DNA from: Prevotella sp.
GTDB lineage: Bacteria > Bacteroidota > Bacteroidia > Bacteroidales > Bacteroidaceae
Length of the DNA stretch: 49,768 bases
Reading direction: 5' to 3'
Assembly: GCA_017449495.1 (NCBI GenBank)
Contig: JAFTFO010000007.1
Coordinates: 1-49,768, forward strand
How positions within the stretch are numbered: position 1 is the stretch's first letter; each line of letters opens with the position of its first letter. Below are positions 34,223 through 44,635 of the stretch, piece by piece. Made by a program: the position numbers and the translations under genes. The notes beneath the pieces were generated by a model. It ran no database searches. It was not told the DNA's origin and saw only the letters and a program-made list of their open reading frames with translations.

Positions 34223-37210
34223 ATGAGTACGGAAAGAACCTTGGATACAGAACGTCCAGAAGAGACGGATCAGACGTTGCGGCCTGATCAGGATACGACG
34301 ATGCGCCCTACGACCATCGAGCCGGAGGCTCCCTTGTTGGACGGTACGGCGCGAGCTGACGGTATCGGCGTTTCGAATGATGATGTCAAGGAAGATAGTT
34401 TTATCCTAAAAGGTATCAGCTACAAACGACTGAGTGTCCTGAGTGACAACTCTGGCGAGGCACAGGTATTCCTCGTGGAACATGACGGGGATACATACGT
34501 CCTGAAGATCTATTATCCGAACTTCGATGTGAATAAGAAAATCCTTCAGGCCGTGTATAACTTCGGTTTTGAGATGATCGTCAGGGTCTATGACTTCGGA
34601 AAGACCTATGTTGACGGCAAACACCGGTATTATGAACTGATGGAGTATCTGAAGGGAGGTACGTTGTCGCAGTATCGCCTGAACGGTGATATGGATAAGT
34701 TCCGCCGCATCGCCCTGCAGGCTGCTGCCGCTTTGGCCTATTGTCATCAGAGCAACATCCTGCACAAGGATGTCAAGCCCAGCAACTTCTTCTTCCGCGA
34801 CCAGGAACATACGGAGCTGGTGCTGGGAGACTTTGGTATCTCGAGTCTGTTAGACCAGGATGGTAAGGCCCATAAGACCACTCAGGCCCGTACCCCAATC
34901 TTCGCTGCGCCGGAGATGTATGCCGATGTCATAGACGGTGTGGTGGAGGTGACACCTGCCGCCGACTTCTATTCGTTAGGCATCACCTTGATGGCACTGT
35001 GGTTGGGAGAGTCGCCCATGAGTTCCAATGAACGGGTGATGATGCGTCAGAAGAATGAGGGTCGCATCCCCCACATGAACGAGCTGCCTGAGCGTATCAG
35101 ACTGCTTGTGCAGGGACTGACCGTTGTGAACCCCACCAAGCGCTGGGGATATGACCAAGTGGAGGAGTGGTTCTTAGGCGGAACGCCTCAAGTGGACCTG
35201 TCTTCACCTTTCCTGAAGTATAAGAGTTTCATCGTGGATCCGGATCGTAACATCGTGGCTGATAACATCCATGAGCTGATACCTCTGCTCCTCGATAATG
35301 AGAAATTGGCGATGGGCTATCTGTATAATGGCCGTATCAGCAGTTGGCTGGAATCTTGTGGCAACCAGAAACTGAGTACCATCGTCAGGGATATCGTGGT
35401 GAATCGCTATCCCGTCGATCAGCGGGCAGGCTTGATGGCTGCTGTCTATGCCATGGAGCCGACCTATCCTTATAAGGATGTGAAGGGAAACTTGTGCGAC
35501 GATGTGCATAGCGTGGCTATCTCACTGCTGAGCTATCAGAAGGAGTATGGACTGTTGCTGACCAACCCAAACGACAGCCTGTTCTTGTATCTGGAGTCGC
35601 ATACGAAATGCCATGTGGACCGTATTCGTTCTTATTTCGTAAAGAAAGATCCTTCCCTGAATCGTGTGGCCATCATCAGGACGGCTTTTGAGATAGACCC
35701 GGAGATTCCGTTGCTCGCTCGCTACCCGTCTTCTTCGTTGAAGGAGATCGTGAAAGCGTTCGGTAGGGAAAAACTGCCGGAGGATGACTGGCGCAGCCTG
35801 ACGGACGGTCGCCTGTTGTCGTGGATGTACAGTCATGAGGATCGGATGGCTTGTGAGAGTCTCAGAATCCTGACGGAGGGGCAGCCCTATTCAGAGGCCC
35901 TGGCGTATAAGGTGCTTTATAACCTGGACCGTGATGCCGCTTACGATCTGAAACGAGCCTTCACGCCTGCCCAGATTGGCGAATATCTCTCTGAACGTCT
36001 GAAGAATGCTGAACATCTCGGAGATAAGGAGTTCAAGGAGGTGATGAGTGACCTGACGGATCTGAATGGTCGTTTCAGCTATTATGCCCAGTTACATGGA
36101 TGGACGGAGATCCTGAGCGAGTATAACCGCAGCTTCGATCTGAAGTCGGAAGAGAACCGGTATCGTCTGGGACTCTACGACTATAAGACGGCTGCCTACC
36201 GTTTCTGCCGTATCCTCGGTGTGACGCCAGCCTATCAGATGCCTGACGGGACGGAGTATACCGACGGGCTGAACTTGAACGTCCATAACAACTCCCAACT
36301 TCGTAATGAGATCCGTAATGGCTCGTTCACGCAGTGGCTGTCTATCTTCTATCACGAGAATCCGTTTGCCGATTTCTCCGAACAGTATGCTTACGAGCGG
36401 TCGCTGGAACAGTGGCTGAGAGCCCTTGGTAGCATTGACTCCTCTTATACTTATTATAAGCGGTTCACTGATGCCCGTGATGAGACGACCAAGAGAGTGC
36501 AGAGTGTCAGGGACAACTGGGCTCTGGCCAAGAGCAGGGAGAATCTGTGGCGAACAGTGTTCTATTCGTTATGTGGCATCTGGATCCTGTTGGTGCTGTT
36601 CATCGGTGTCAAGGATCGTACCTATTTGTTGAATCATACCTTCCTCTGCATCGGTCTCCCGTTGGGTGGCATGACAGGTATTATTGTAGGAACAAGAGCC
36701 TATTTCAGGGGATATGACTTCTTCTTCTCCTTCCTATGGAGTATAGCGGGTGCCTTCACCTCCTTTATACCTATTTTAATTCTTAAATATATCGGCCAGT
36801 CTCATCCGAGCCTGTTCAATGTGGCCATCATCCTCATTACCCTGGCCTATATGCTGATCTGTCATCTGACGGACTTCCGGGGTGATCAGAAGGCAGACAG
36901 CAAACTGATTTCTGAGGTACTTGATGACGATGTGAAGTCAACGTTGCTGGAGCCGTTGTATTATACTTTCAAGACAAAGTCCTATAAGTTTAATGGCTCT
37001 AAGTTCGGTATGTTGAACGATGTGATGGATCAGGTACGTTCCATCAGTGGTGAGAGTGTACTGCACTATGTGCTTTGGAGTATTCTGGCGCTGATCTTCG
37101 TCTTGAACTTCATCATCTTCAGCCCCAGTCTGCTGAATGTCAGCAACCCGGATAAACTCAGTATCTCTCCTACAAAGGTGATACGCCAAATAGAAAAAGA
37201 TGTGGAATAA
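34223..37210 (+). CDS. Membrane-anchored Ser/Thr protein kinase
   Basis: The 995-residue protein has an N-terminal Thr-rich tail (1-60) with three TxRP motifs at T9, T18 and T26. The kinase domain (about 65-325) has a weak glycine loop, K95 (YVLKIYY), the catalytic HKDVKPSN with D183, D203-F-G, APE (229-231) and D248, so it should be active. About 330-770 is a long helical region of unknown type. Four hydrophobic segments lie at about 775-885 and another at about 950-975, anchoring the protein in the inner membrane with the kinase in the cytoplasm. Its stop and the next start overlap (TAATG), coupling translation to the AAA protein. It has no PASTA domains. Confidence 0.88.
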   Translation: MSTERTLDTERPEETDQTLRPDQDTTMRPTTIEPEAPLLDGTARADGIGVSNDDVKEDSFILKGISYKRLSVLSDNSGEAQVFLVEHDGDTYVLKIYYPNFDVNKKILQAVYNFGFEMIVRVYDFGKTYVDGKHRYYELMEYLKGGTLSQYRLNGDMDKFRRIALQAAAALAYCHQSNILHKDVKPSNFFFRDQEHTELVLGDFGISSLLDQDGKAHKTTQARTPIFAAPEMYADVIDGVVEVTPAADFYSLGITLMALWLGESPMSSNERVMMRQKNEGRIPHMNELPERIRLLVQGLTVVNPTKRWGYDQVEEWFLGGTPQVDLSSPFLKYKSFIVDPDRNIVADNIHELIPLLLDNEKLAMGYLYNGRISSWLESCGNQKLSTIVRDIVVNRYPVDQRAGLMAAVYAMEPTYPYKDVKGNLCDDVHSVAISLLSYQKEYGLLLTNPNDSLFLYLESHTKCHVDRIRSYFVKKDPSLNRVAIIRTAFEIDPEIPLLARYPSSSLKEIVKAFGREKLPEDDWRSLTDGRLLSWMYSHEDRMACESLRILTEGQPYSEALAYKVLYNLDRDAAYDLKRAFTPAQIGEYLSERLKNAEHLGDKEFKEVMSDLTDLNGRFSYYAQLHGWTEILSEYNRSFDLKSEENRYRLGLYDYKTAAYRFCRILGVTPAYQMPDGTEYTDGLNLNVHNNSQLRNEIRNGSFTQWLSIFYHENPFADFSEQYAYERSLEQWLRALGSIDSSYTYYKRFTDARDETTKRVQSVRDNWALAKSRENLWRTVFYSLCGIWILLVLFIGVKDRTYLLNHTFLCIGLPLGGMTGIIVGTRAYFRGYDFFFSFLWSIAGAFTSFIPILILKYIGQSHPSLFNVAIILITLAYMLICHLTDFRGDQKADSKLISEVLDDDVKSTLLEPLYYTFKTKSYKFNGSKFGMLNDVMDQVRSISGESVLHYVLWSILALIFVLNFIIFSPSLLNVSNPDKLSISPTKVIRQIEKDVE

Positions 37211-40200
37211 TGGTTTGTGAGAATTGTCATAAGGAAAACAGAAGCGTAGCGAAGTTCTGCAAGTGGTGCGGTGCTCCATTGGCCAGTCAGGACTTGCTGG
37301 ACCGTCTGGTAGGACTTGATGAGGTGAAGCGGCAGTTGAAGACGATTGTCAACACCTATACCTACCTTCAGTCCCGCAAGGATATCGCTAAGGTCCGTAT
37401 CTCCGTCAATGCCATCGTCATTGGTGAGACAGGAACGGGTAAGACCATGCTTGCTGAGATCCTTCGTGACTATTTCTACAAACATAAGATCATAGAGAAG
37501 CCGAAACTGACGATGGTCGACGCCGTGGACTATCAGCGGTTTGTGGACAAGTGGGACGATAATATCAAGAAGGCAAAGGGAGGTATCTTGTTCTTCGACA
37601 ATGTGCAGAAACTCCTGCCTGATAAATATTCCAATCAAGTGAATCCGCTCGACAAGTTGTTCGTGGAGATGGATAAATGGGAGGATAATCCCATCGTGGT
37701 CATCTCTGGTCTGACGAAGGGTCTGGAGGACTTCCTTGAGAGCAATCCGGCCGTCACAAACCGTTTCAAGTACACCTTCCGTCTACCCACTCCCGGCTAT
37801 CATGAGCTGACGGACATCTGTAAGATGAACCTGCGGACCAGGTATGGTATCACCAAGTTCTCGCAAGAGGCAGAAAACCAGCTCTCTCGCTACTTCAAAT
37901 ATCAGGTCAAGACTAAGGACGAGCTCTTTGGCAACGGTCATCTGGCCCATAAGACAGCCGAGGATATCTTCACCCAGTTCATCAGCCGTGGGGCCGACGC
38001 AGAACAGGTGGAGCGGGATGACATCAAGGGCTATGTGCCGGAGGAACGGACCGTTGAGGATATCCTGAAGGATCTCGACAGGTTCATCGGTATGGACGAG
38101 GTGAAGAGCGCTGTTCGTGAGATGGCCTTCTCCGTACAGAACAGCATCCAGCGGGCTGAGCGTGGCTTGGGGGGGCAAGAGAAGATGTCGATGCATATCA
38201 TCCTGACGGGTAACCCCGGAACGGGAAAGACGACCATCGCCAGGAAACTGGGTGAGATATTGGCATCTGTAGGATACCTTGACAGTGGTCATGTCGTAGA
38301 GGTGGACCGTGCGAAGATGGTGAGCCCCTATCAGGGGGAGACCCCTAAGGTGGTTGACCGTCTGTGCGACAAGGCGATGGGGGGCATCCTCTTTGTGGAT
38401 GAGGCTTATACCCTTGCCCCGTTGAATGTCTCTGGAGAACGTGACAACCAAGGCGCCCAGGCGCTGGAGAAACTGATGAAGCGTATGGAGGACGACCGTG
38501 GGAAGTTTGTTGTCATCGCCGCCGGCTATCGCATGGAGATGGAGAACCTCTTCCGCATCAACCCGGGTTTCCGCAGTCGTTTCAACTATTTCCTTGATAT
38601 AAAGGACTATACGCCAGACCAGTTGTTTGGGATCATGCTCGTCTTTGCGAAGGATAAGAAATACATCTTCTCGAAAGAGGGAGAGGAACTGGCCCGTAAG
38701 ATGATCACGGAGATGTATAACTCCCGTGACAAGGACTTTGCGAACGGTCGTACCATGCGTTCGCTCTTCGACCAGATCTGCAAGAAGCAGGCACAGCGGC
38801 TGCAGGCTGCCAATATTGCCAATATGACGAACGAGGAGCTGATGACCATCACGGCAGAGGATATTCCTTACGAGGCTCCTAAGTCGGTGGATATTACCGA
38901 CTGTCTCGCAAAACTTGAAGGTCTGGTGGGACTCACTGCCGTGAAGAAGGAAGTATCCAACTTGGCCTCCTTCCTCAATCTGCAGATTATGCGTGGTGAG
39001 ACCAATACCTTCCAAGGGAAACATTATGTCTTCACAGGTAATCCCGGTACGGGTAAAACCACCGTCGCTCGTATCATGGCCGATATCTTCAGGACCTTAG
39101 GCATTGTGGCGAAGGGTCAACTGGTGGAGGCCGACCGCTCGAAGCTGGTGGCAGGCTTCTCCGGGCAGACAGCCATCAAGACCAACCAGTTGGTGGATCA
39201 GGCCATGGGTGGCGTGCTGTTCATCGATGAGGCTTATACGTTGAAGTCTGGCGATGGTGACACCTTCGGCTCCGAAGCTATCGACACGCTGTTGAAGCGA
39301 CTGGAAGACGACCGCGGCAAGTTTATCTGTATTGTGGCCGGCTATACTGATCAGATGCACGACTTCATCGATTCAAACCCGGGTCTGAAGAGTCGTTTCA
39401 CGCAGACCATTCATTTCGACGACTATACACCTGATGAGCTGACCGAGATATTCCTCAATCTGGCTAAAGGCAAGAACTTCAATGTCGACGAGGAGACCCG
39501 TGCGGCCATCCATCGCCAGTTTGAGCAGCTCTACCTGCGCCGGGATAAGAACTTCGGAAATGCCCGTGAGGCCAGAAGGGTGTTCGACGAGGCTGTCGAG
39601 CGCCAGAGTCAGCGTCTGGTGAAGCTGATGAACGATCCCGGCTTCCAGGAGAGTGATATGTATAGCTTGACGACCGACGATCTGCCCATGGCACAGAGCG
39701 AGGCAGCCCGTCCGCTCGACGAGGTGCTCAACGAACTTGATGAGTTTGTGGGTATGCGCTCTGTAAAGAACTCTATCCGCCGGCTGGCCGTACAGAGCAT
39801 GTTCATGAAGCAGCGTGCCGCCATGGGAGCAGGAAAGGTTCAGCAGATGGCGATGAACTTCATACTGACAGGTAATCCTGGAACGGGAAAGACCTCTATC
39901 GCCAGGAAGATGGGTGAGATACTCCAGGCAATGGATATTCTGCCTACGTCGAGGGTGCTGGAGGTGAGCCGTGCCACCTTGGTTGGAAAGTATATGGGTG
40001 AGACGCCGAAGATCGTCAACAATATGTGTGACAAGGCTATCGGCGGCATCCTGTTCATCGACGAGGCCTATACCCTCAGTGAGGGCACAGACCAGTATGG
40101 TAAGGAAGCTATCGACACGCTGATGAAACGTATGGAAGACGACCGTGGTAAGTTCGTGGTGATCGCTGCTGGCTATAAGGATAAGATGGAGGCGTTCCTT

Positions 40201-40515
40201 CAGATTAATCCGGGCCTTGCCAGTCGTTTCACTCACAAGCTTCACATCGACGACTATAACGAAGACGAGTTGCTGGCCATTTACAAGCAGATGGCTCAGA
40301 AGGAACAGTACACGCTCTCGCCGACGGCAGAGTTCAAGGCACTTGACACCATTTACAGGATGGTGCTGGCCAAGGATGAGTCGTGGGGCAATGCCCGTGA
40401 GATGCGTAACCTGCTTGACGCAACGATTCAGAAACTTTCGCTCCGGGTGTCACAGATGCCCAGTGATCAGGTGACGAAAGAAACGTATCAGTTAATATTA
40501 CCAGAAGATATATAA
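37210..40515 (+). CDS. Zinc-ribbon protein with four CbxX/CfqX-type AAA modules
   Basis: The 1101-residue protein starts with a zinc ribbon (C3/C6-C17/C20). Four AAA modules follow. Module 1 has Walker A GETGTGKT (72-79) and GGILFFDN (Walker B with N131 instead of Glu). Modules 2, 3 and 4 have GNPGTGKT (334-341, 610-617, 888-895) and intact VDEAYTL/IDEAYTL (E398, E674, E952). Modules 2-4 are the CbxX/CfqX type, as in Rubisco activase CbbX and the ESX protein EccA; module 1 is diverged and probably unable to hydrolyse ATP. The fused modules could form a pseudo-hexamer or a large remodelling machine. The substrate is unknown. Confidence 0.88.
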   Translation: MVCENCHKENRSVAKFCKWCGAPLASQDLLDRLVGLDEVKRQLKTIVNTYTYLQSRKDIAKVRISVNAIVIGETGTGKTMLAEILRDYFYKHKIIEKPKLTMVDAVDYQRFVDKWDDNIKKAKGGILFFDNVQKLLPDKYSNQVNPLDKLFVEMDKWEDNPIVVISGLTKGLEDFLESNPAVTNRFKYTFRLPTPGYHELTDICKMNLRTRYGITKFSQEAENQLSRYFKYQVKTKDELFGNGHLAHKTAEDIFTQFISRGADAEQVERDDIKGYVPEERTVEDILKDLDRFIGMDEVKSAVREMAFSVQNSIQRAERGLGGQEKMSMHIILTGNPGTGKTTIARKLGEILASVGYLDSGHVVEVDRAKMVSPYQGETPKVVDRLCDKAMGGILFVDEAYTLAPLNVSGERDNQGAQALEKLMKRMEDDRGKFVVIAAGYRMEMENLFRINPGFRSRFNYFLDIKDYTPDQLFGIMLVFAKDKKYIFSKEGEELARKMITEMYNSRDKDFANGRTMRSLFDQICKKQAQRLQAANIANMTNEELMTITAEDIPYEAPKSVDITDCLAKLEGLVGLTAVKKEVSNLASFLNLQIMRGETNTFQGKHYVFTGNPGTGKTTVARIMADIFRTLGIVAKGQLVEADRSKLVAGFSGQTAIKTNQLVDQAMGGVLFIDEAYTLKSGDGDTFGSEAIDTLLKRLEDDRGKFICIVAGYTDQMHDFIDSNPGLKSRFTQTIHFDDYTPDELTEIFLNLAKGKNFNVDEETRAAIHRQFEQLYLRRDKNFGNAREARRVFDEAVERQSQRLVKLMNDPGFQESDMYSLTTDDLPMAQSEAARPLDEVLNELDEFVGMRSVKNSIRRLAVQSMFMKQRAAMGAGKVQQMAMNFILTGNPGTGKTSIARKMGEILQAMDILPTSRVLEVSRATLVGKYMGETPKIVNNMCDKAIGGILFIDEAYTLSEGTDQYGKEAIDTLMKRMEDDRGKFVVIAAGYKDKMEAFLQINPGLASRFTHKLHIDDYNEDELLAIYKQMAQKEQYTLSPTAEFKALDTIYRMVLAKDESWGNAREMRNLLDATIQKLSLRVSQMPSDQVTKETYQLILPEDI

Positions 40516-40549
40516 TAAAGGTAAGAAGGTAAAAAGGTTAAGTGAAAAT
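40516..40549. repeat. Intra-cluster microrepeat, GTAAAAAGGT type
   Basis: AAAGGTAAGAAGGTAAAAAGG lies between the AAA and FHA genes, here quoted with one base more than the repeat needs: the unit is GGTAARAAG. It resembles the gaps at 12069 and 16089. Confidence 0.55.
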
Positions 40550-41104
40550 ATGATAATTTGTCCGACTTGTAAAGAAGAGATTGACGACGATTCCCGCTAT
40601 TGTGACCAGTGTGGACAGGCTCTGCTGTATTGTAACCAGTGTGGCCGGGTAGGCATTGGCCGACGTTGTACCTATTGCGGTGGTCTCATGGTGCCTCCCG
40701 GCAGTGAGACACAGCATGCGGGGGATAGCTTTGCTTCAGTGGGATATGCCACATACGGTTCCCTCAGACAGGAAGATTCACGTCATGGAACGGGTGGGGG
40801 AAACATGCCCGTGCTGACACTTGCCAACGACAATCTGAATATCCGGATTGTGGCCATGAATGGTGCTATTATCGGTCGTCGCAAAGGACCCTATACTCAT
40901 TTCTTTGAGAAACAAGCATACGTGTCGGGTGTTCATGCCCAACTGATGTATAATGCCCAGACGGGATGGGGTGTCGTCGACAAACATTCCTCCAACGGAA
41001 CGAAACTAAACCAGCGCCAGATACAGCCTGATGTGGAGATGACATTGAACAATGGGGATATCCTGACGATTGCAAATGTCAATCTGCAAGTCATTATTAG
41101 ATAA
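40550..41104 (+). CDS. Zinc-ribbon / FHA domain protein
   Basis: The 184-residue protein has an N-terminal double zinc ribbon (C4/C7-C18/C21 and C28/C31-C40/C43), a linker (45-85) and a C-terminal FHA domain (about 88-184). The phosphothreonine-binding residues are present: G109-R110, S126 and H129 in YVSGVHAQL, and N149-G150-T151 in HSSNGTKL. It should bind phosphothreonine on partner proteins, probably made by the adjacent kinase. Six bp separate it from the phosphatase gene. Confidence 0.87.
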   Translation: MIICPTCKEEIDDDSRYCDQCGQALLYCNQCGRVGIGRRCTYCGGLMVPPGSETQHAGDSFASVGYATYGSLRQEDSRHGTGGGNMPVLTLANDNLNIRIVAMNGAIIGRRKGPYTHFFEKQAYVSGVHAQLMYNAQTGWGVVDKHSSNGTKLNQRQIQPDVEMTLNNGDILTIANVNLQVIIR

Positions 41105-41110
41105 AGACAG

Positions 41111-41857
41111 ATGATTGAATTGAATATATCTGCTGCCAGCTGGACTGGCCGCGTGAGAAGTCAGAACGAGGATATGGTGTTGGTGGATCACCAGTTTATC
41201 CGTGAAGACTCCTGTCAGACCCAGTTCGTCTTAGGACGTGAAGATCGTCTGCTGATAGCTGTTGCCGATGGGATGGGAGGCCACAACCGTGGAGATGTGG
41301 CCAGTTATGATACCCTGCACAACCTCGAGTATTATTTCTACGATATCCCGTCGAGCCTCACTGCCGGCGACTTCAACGAAGCCATTGTAGACTGGCTGGA
41401 TTCCATCAATAACTACATCATCTCAAAAGGCCGTGCCGACGAGCAGTTCAAGGGCATGGGGACAACATTGGTAGGCTTCGCCTATTACAACAACGACTTC
41501 TACTCATTGAACTGTGGTGACAGCCGCCTGTATCGTTTCCACAACCACCAGTTGACTCAGTTGACGAAAGATCACTCATTGAGTAATATGTTGGCTGATG
41601 AGAAGCGTACAAACATCATCACCAACTGTATCGGTGGGGGATTCAACTCATCCTTTATCGACATGGTACAGATGACGGGCGATGTGGCTCAGGGTGATGT
41701 GTTCCTGCTCTGTAGCGACGGACTGACTGATATGCTCCCCGACGGGGAGATAAGTGGTCTTTTTGAACAGCATGCCGATGCCAGCGCCCTCTGTAGCGCA
41801 GCCATTGAGGCTGGAGGTATTGACAATGTCTCCTGTTGTGTGATAACCGTCAAATAA
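41111..41857 (+). CDS. PP2C-family Ser/Thr phosphatase
   Basis: The 248-residue protein is a single, complete PP2C domain: RSQNEDM near residue 16, VADGMGGH with D53-G54, MGTTLVG, CGDSRLYRF, LCSDGLTD and GGIDNVSCCVI. It is metal-dependent and would reverse the phosphorylation made by the adjacent kinase. No signal peptide or membrane segment is present. It is the last gene of the cluster; the next gene (metA) is 38 bp downstream without a clear promoter, so they may share a transcript. Confidence 0.92.
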   Translation: MIELNISAASWTGRVRSQNEDMVLVDHQFIREDSCQTQFVLGREDRLLIAVADGMGGHNRGDVASYDTLHNLEYYFYDIPSSLTAGDFNEAIVDWLDSINNYIISKGRADEQFKGMGTTLVGFAYYNNDFYSLNCGDSRLYRFHNHQLTQLTKDHSLSNMLADEKRTNIITNCIGGGFNSSFIDMVQMTGDVAQGDVFLLCSDGLTDMLPDGEISGLFEQHADASALCSAAIEAGGIDNVSCCVITVK

Positions 41858-41895
41858 TTAATTGTAAATAGTAAATTGTCAAATCGTAAATATAG
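41858..41895. repeat. Intergenic microrepeat, TAAATTGT/CGTAAAT type
   Basis: The gap consists of short repeats of the kind TTGTAAATAGTAAATTGTCA. No terminator or promoter box is seen between the phosphatase and metA. Confidence 0.65.
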
Positions 41896-42813
41896 ATGCC
41901 ATTAAGATTACCCGATAAACTTCCCGCCATCGACCTGTTGAAGAATGAGAATATCTTCGTGATGGACAACACCAGGGCACATGCACAGGATATCCGTCCC
42001 TTGAGGATTGCCATCCTGAACCTGATGCCGCTGAAGATTACCACCGAGACAGACCTGATCCGTCTGCTCTCCAACACCCCGTTGCAGTTGGATATCAGTT
42101 TCATGAAGCTGAAGAGCCATACGCCGAAGAATACGCCGATAGAGCACATGATGATGTTCTACCGTGACTTTGCGGAGATGCGTCATGAGAAATACGACGG
42201 CATGATCATCACGGGGGCACCAGTTGAGCAACTCGACTACGAGGATGTCGGGTATTGGAGTGAGATAACTGAGATCTTTACTTGGGCCCGGACGCATGTA
42301 ACCAGTACCTTATATATATGTTGGGCTGCTCAGGCAGGTCTCTATTTCCACTATGGGGTGCCGAAGTATCCACTGCCGATGAAGATGTTCGGCATCTTCC
42401 CTCAGAAGCCATTGGACCCCCAACTGCCTATCTTCCGGGGCTTCGATGACGTGTTCATGATGCCTCATAGCCGCCATACGGAGTTACGTCGTGACGATAT
42501 CCTCGCCAACCCCGAACTGAGCCTGATCGCCGAGTCGGATGAGAGTGGCGTGAGCATCGTGATGGCTCGGGGGGGACGTGAGTTCTTCATCACAGGCCAT
42601 CTGGAATATGCGCCCAATACCCTCGATAACGAGTATCGTCGCGATAAGGATATTCGTAAGGATGTGGCACCTCCCCGGAATTACTATCGCAATAATAATC
42701 CTGAGAACCCGCCGTTGGTCACCTGGCGCTCCCATGCGAACCTCTTCTACACGAACTGGGTGAACTACTACGTCTATCAGGAGACACCTTATAATATTAA
42801 TGACATCACTTGA
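41896..42813 (+). CDS. metA: Homoserine O-acyltransferase MetA, predicted acetyl-CoA type
   Basis: The 305-residue enzyme acylates homoserine in methionine synthesis. The nucleophile is C142 (ICWAAQAGLY), with H235 and E237 in FITGHLEY. The residue that sets acyl-CoA choice in this family, position 111, is Glu (TGAPVEQLDY). From studies of the family, Glu111 goes with acetyl-CoA and Gly111, as in E. coli, with succinyl-CoA. It is thus probably an acetyltransferase despite its MetA fold. Its end overlaps the U32 peptidase gene by 14 bp. Confidence 0.92.
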   Translation: MPLRLPDKLPAIDLLKNENIFVMDNTRAHAQDIRPLRIAILNLMPLKITTETDLIRLLSNTPLQLDISFMKLKSHTPKNTPIEHMMMFYRDFAEMRHEKYDGMIITGAPVEQLDYEDVGYWSEITEIFTWARTHVTSTLYICWAAQAGLYFHYGVPKYPLPMKMFGIFPQKPLDPQLPIFRGFDDVFMMPHSRHTELRRDDILANPELSLIAESDESGVSIVMARGGREFFITGHLEYAPNTLDNEYRRDKDIRKDVAPPRNYYRNNNPENPPLVTWRSHANLFYTNWVNYYVYQETPYNINDIT

Positions 42814-44635
42814 ACTGTTGGCTCCGGCCAAGAACCTTGCCTGTGGCATAGCGGCCATCGACCACGGTGCCGATGCCGTCTATATCGGCGCCACGCGCTT
42901 CGGTGCTCGTTCCGCCGCCGGCAACAGTCTCGATGATATCCGACAGCTCTGTGACTACGCCCGTCCCTTTGGCGTCAAGGTCTACGTGACTGTCAACACC
43001 ATCCTCTATGATGAGGAACTCGATGACACCCGTCAGTTGCTGCATGACTTGCAGGCTGTTGGCGTCGATGCCATCCTCGTTCAGGACATGGCTGTCCTTC
43101 AATTGTCAATTGTCAATAGTCAATTGTCAATTCCCCTCCATGCCTCTACCCAGACCGACAACCGTACGGTGGAAAAGGTGAGCTGGTTGCGAGACTTAGG
43201 TTTCTCAAGAGTGGTCTTGGCCCGCGAGCTCTCCGTCGAGGAGATAGCGGCCATTCATCGTGAGGTGCCTGATGTAGAGCTGGAGGTGTTCGTTCATGGT
43301 GCCCTCTGTGTCAGTTACTCGGGTCTCTGCTACGCCTCCCAGTATTGCTTCCATCGGAGTGCAAACCGTGGTGAGTGCGCACAGTTCTGTCGCATGAAGT
43401 TCTCGCTGGTCGACGGCGAGGGTAGGGAAGTGGAGCACGACCGTTATCTGCTCTCCCTGAAGGATTTGAACCAGAGCGACCATCTGGAAGAACTCATTGA
43501 GGCGGGTGCCACCTCTTTTAAGATAGAGGGGCGTCTGAAGGATGTCAACTACGTGAAGAATGTCACAGCCGCCTATAGTCAGCGGCTCAACGAGATCGTC
43601 CGCCGTCATCCCGATAAGTACCGTCGCAGTTCGTTGGGTGAGTGTCGTTATACCTTTACACCCGACTTGCGGAAGACCTTCAATCGTGGTTATACCACCT
43701 ATTTCCTACATGGCCGTCAGCCCGATATTGCCTCCTTCGACACGCCGAAGGCCATCGGCGAATATGTCGGGACGGTGAAGGAACTGCGGGGTGACTCTTT
43801 CAATGTGGCAGGCACGGCGAGCTTTGTCAATGGCGATGGACTCTGCTTCATCAACGCCGACCGTCAGTTGGAGGGCTTCCGTGCCAATCGTGTGCAGGGC
43901 AACCGTATATGGCCTTACCGTATGCCTCAAGGCCTCCGTCCTGGCGTGCGGCTCTATCGGAATAATGATCAGGAGTTTGAACGACTTCTCTCCAAACCGA
44001 GTGCAGAACGGAAGATTCCCGTGACGCTGGCTATCAGTGCCTTTGATGATGATGGCTTTGCCCCGGGCTTCCAGCTGAAGATCAGCAATGGAAAATATAC
44101 TCATGCAGTCCGCATTCATGCAGAGCATCAGATGGCCTTGAAATCTCAGCGTGAGCAGATTGTCAGGGAGTTGTCGAAGCTTGGTAATACGCCGTATCGC
44201 TGTGAACGGGTGGACATTCCCGATGACTTTGACTATTTCATTCCTGCCAGCAGATTATCTGAATTGCGGCGTTTTGCGGTGGACTCCTTTGGGGCAGGAA
44301 ATCATGGGGACTGTCCCTATGATAGCAGCGTAGCGGAGATCAGAGGGACTGTCCCCGTGATTCCTTATCCTTACCCCTATCTCTATAATATCTCCAACCA
44401 CCTCTCCCAGCAGTTCTATGGCGCCTCCGAAAAGACTGCCTACGAGCTGAAACCCGCTGCTGGCCCCATCATGCAGTGCCGCCATTGCATCCGCTACGCC
44501 CTGGGCTATTGTGTCAAGCGTGGTGGTCAGCATCCCACTTGGCGCGAACCTCTCTCTCTCGTCTTAGGCGACGGTCGTCGCTTCCGTCTTGAGTTCGACT
44601 GTAAAAACTGTCAGATGAATGTCTATGCGCCGTAG
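42800..44635 (+). CDS. U32 family peptidase / RNA hydroxylation-type protein
   Basis: The 611-residue protein matches U32 peptidases with a DUF3656-like C-terminus. Signatures are LLAPAKNLACGIAAIDHGADAVY (in parts), FVHGALCVSYSGLCY and NRGECAQFCR with the expected cysteines. Relatives (TrhP, RlhA) hydroxylate RNA bases; which one this represents is not clear. Two insertions are unusual. LQLSIVNSQLSI (43100-43132) is encoded by AATTGTCA microrepeats. A loop around 44300-44360 (GNHGDCPYDSS and EIRGTVPVI) is encoded by two GGGACTGTCCC copies. Both keep the frame. It overlaps metA. Confidence 0.88.
   Translation: MTSLELLAPAKNLACGIAAIDHGADAVYIGATRFGARSAAGNSLDDIRQLCDYARPFGVKVYVTVNTILYDEELDDTRQLLHDLQAVGVDAILVQDMAVLQLSIVNSQLSIPLHASTQTDNRTVEKVSWLRDLGFSRVVLARELSVEEIAAIHREVPDVELEVFVHGALCVSYSGLCYASQYCFHRSANRGECAQFCRMKFSLVDGEGREVEHDRYLLSLKDLNQSDHLEELIEAGATSFKIEGRLKDVNYVKNVTAAYSQRLNEIVRRHPDKYRRSSLGECRYTFTPDLRKTFNRGYTTYFLHGRQPDIASFDTPKAIGEYVGTVKELRGDSFNVAGTASFVNGDGLCFINADRQLEGFRANRVQGNRIWPYRMPQGLRPGVRLYRNNDQEFERLLSKPSAERKIPVTLAISAFDDDGFAPGFQLKISNGKYTHAVRIHAEHQMALKSQREQIVRELSKLGNTPYRCERVDIPDDFDYFIPASRLSELRRFAVDSFGAGNHGDCPYDSSVAEIRGTVPVIPYPYPYLYNISNHLSQQFYGASEKTAYELKPAAGPIMQCRHCIRYALGYCVKRGGQHPTWREPLSLVLGDGRRFRLEFDCKNCQMNVYAP

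Noticed and set aside
33279-41857. Interpretation of the kinase/FHA/PP2C genes as part of a type VI secretion locus
   Set aside because: No Tss structural gene, VgrG, Hcp or ClpV is present in the window.
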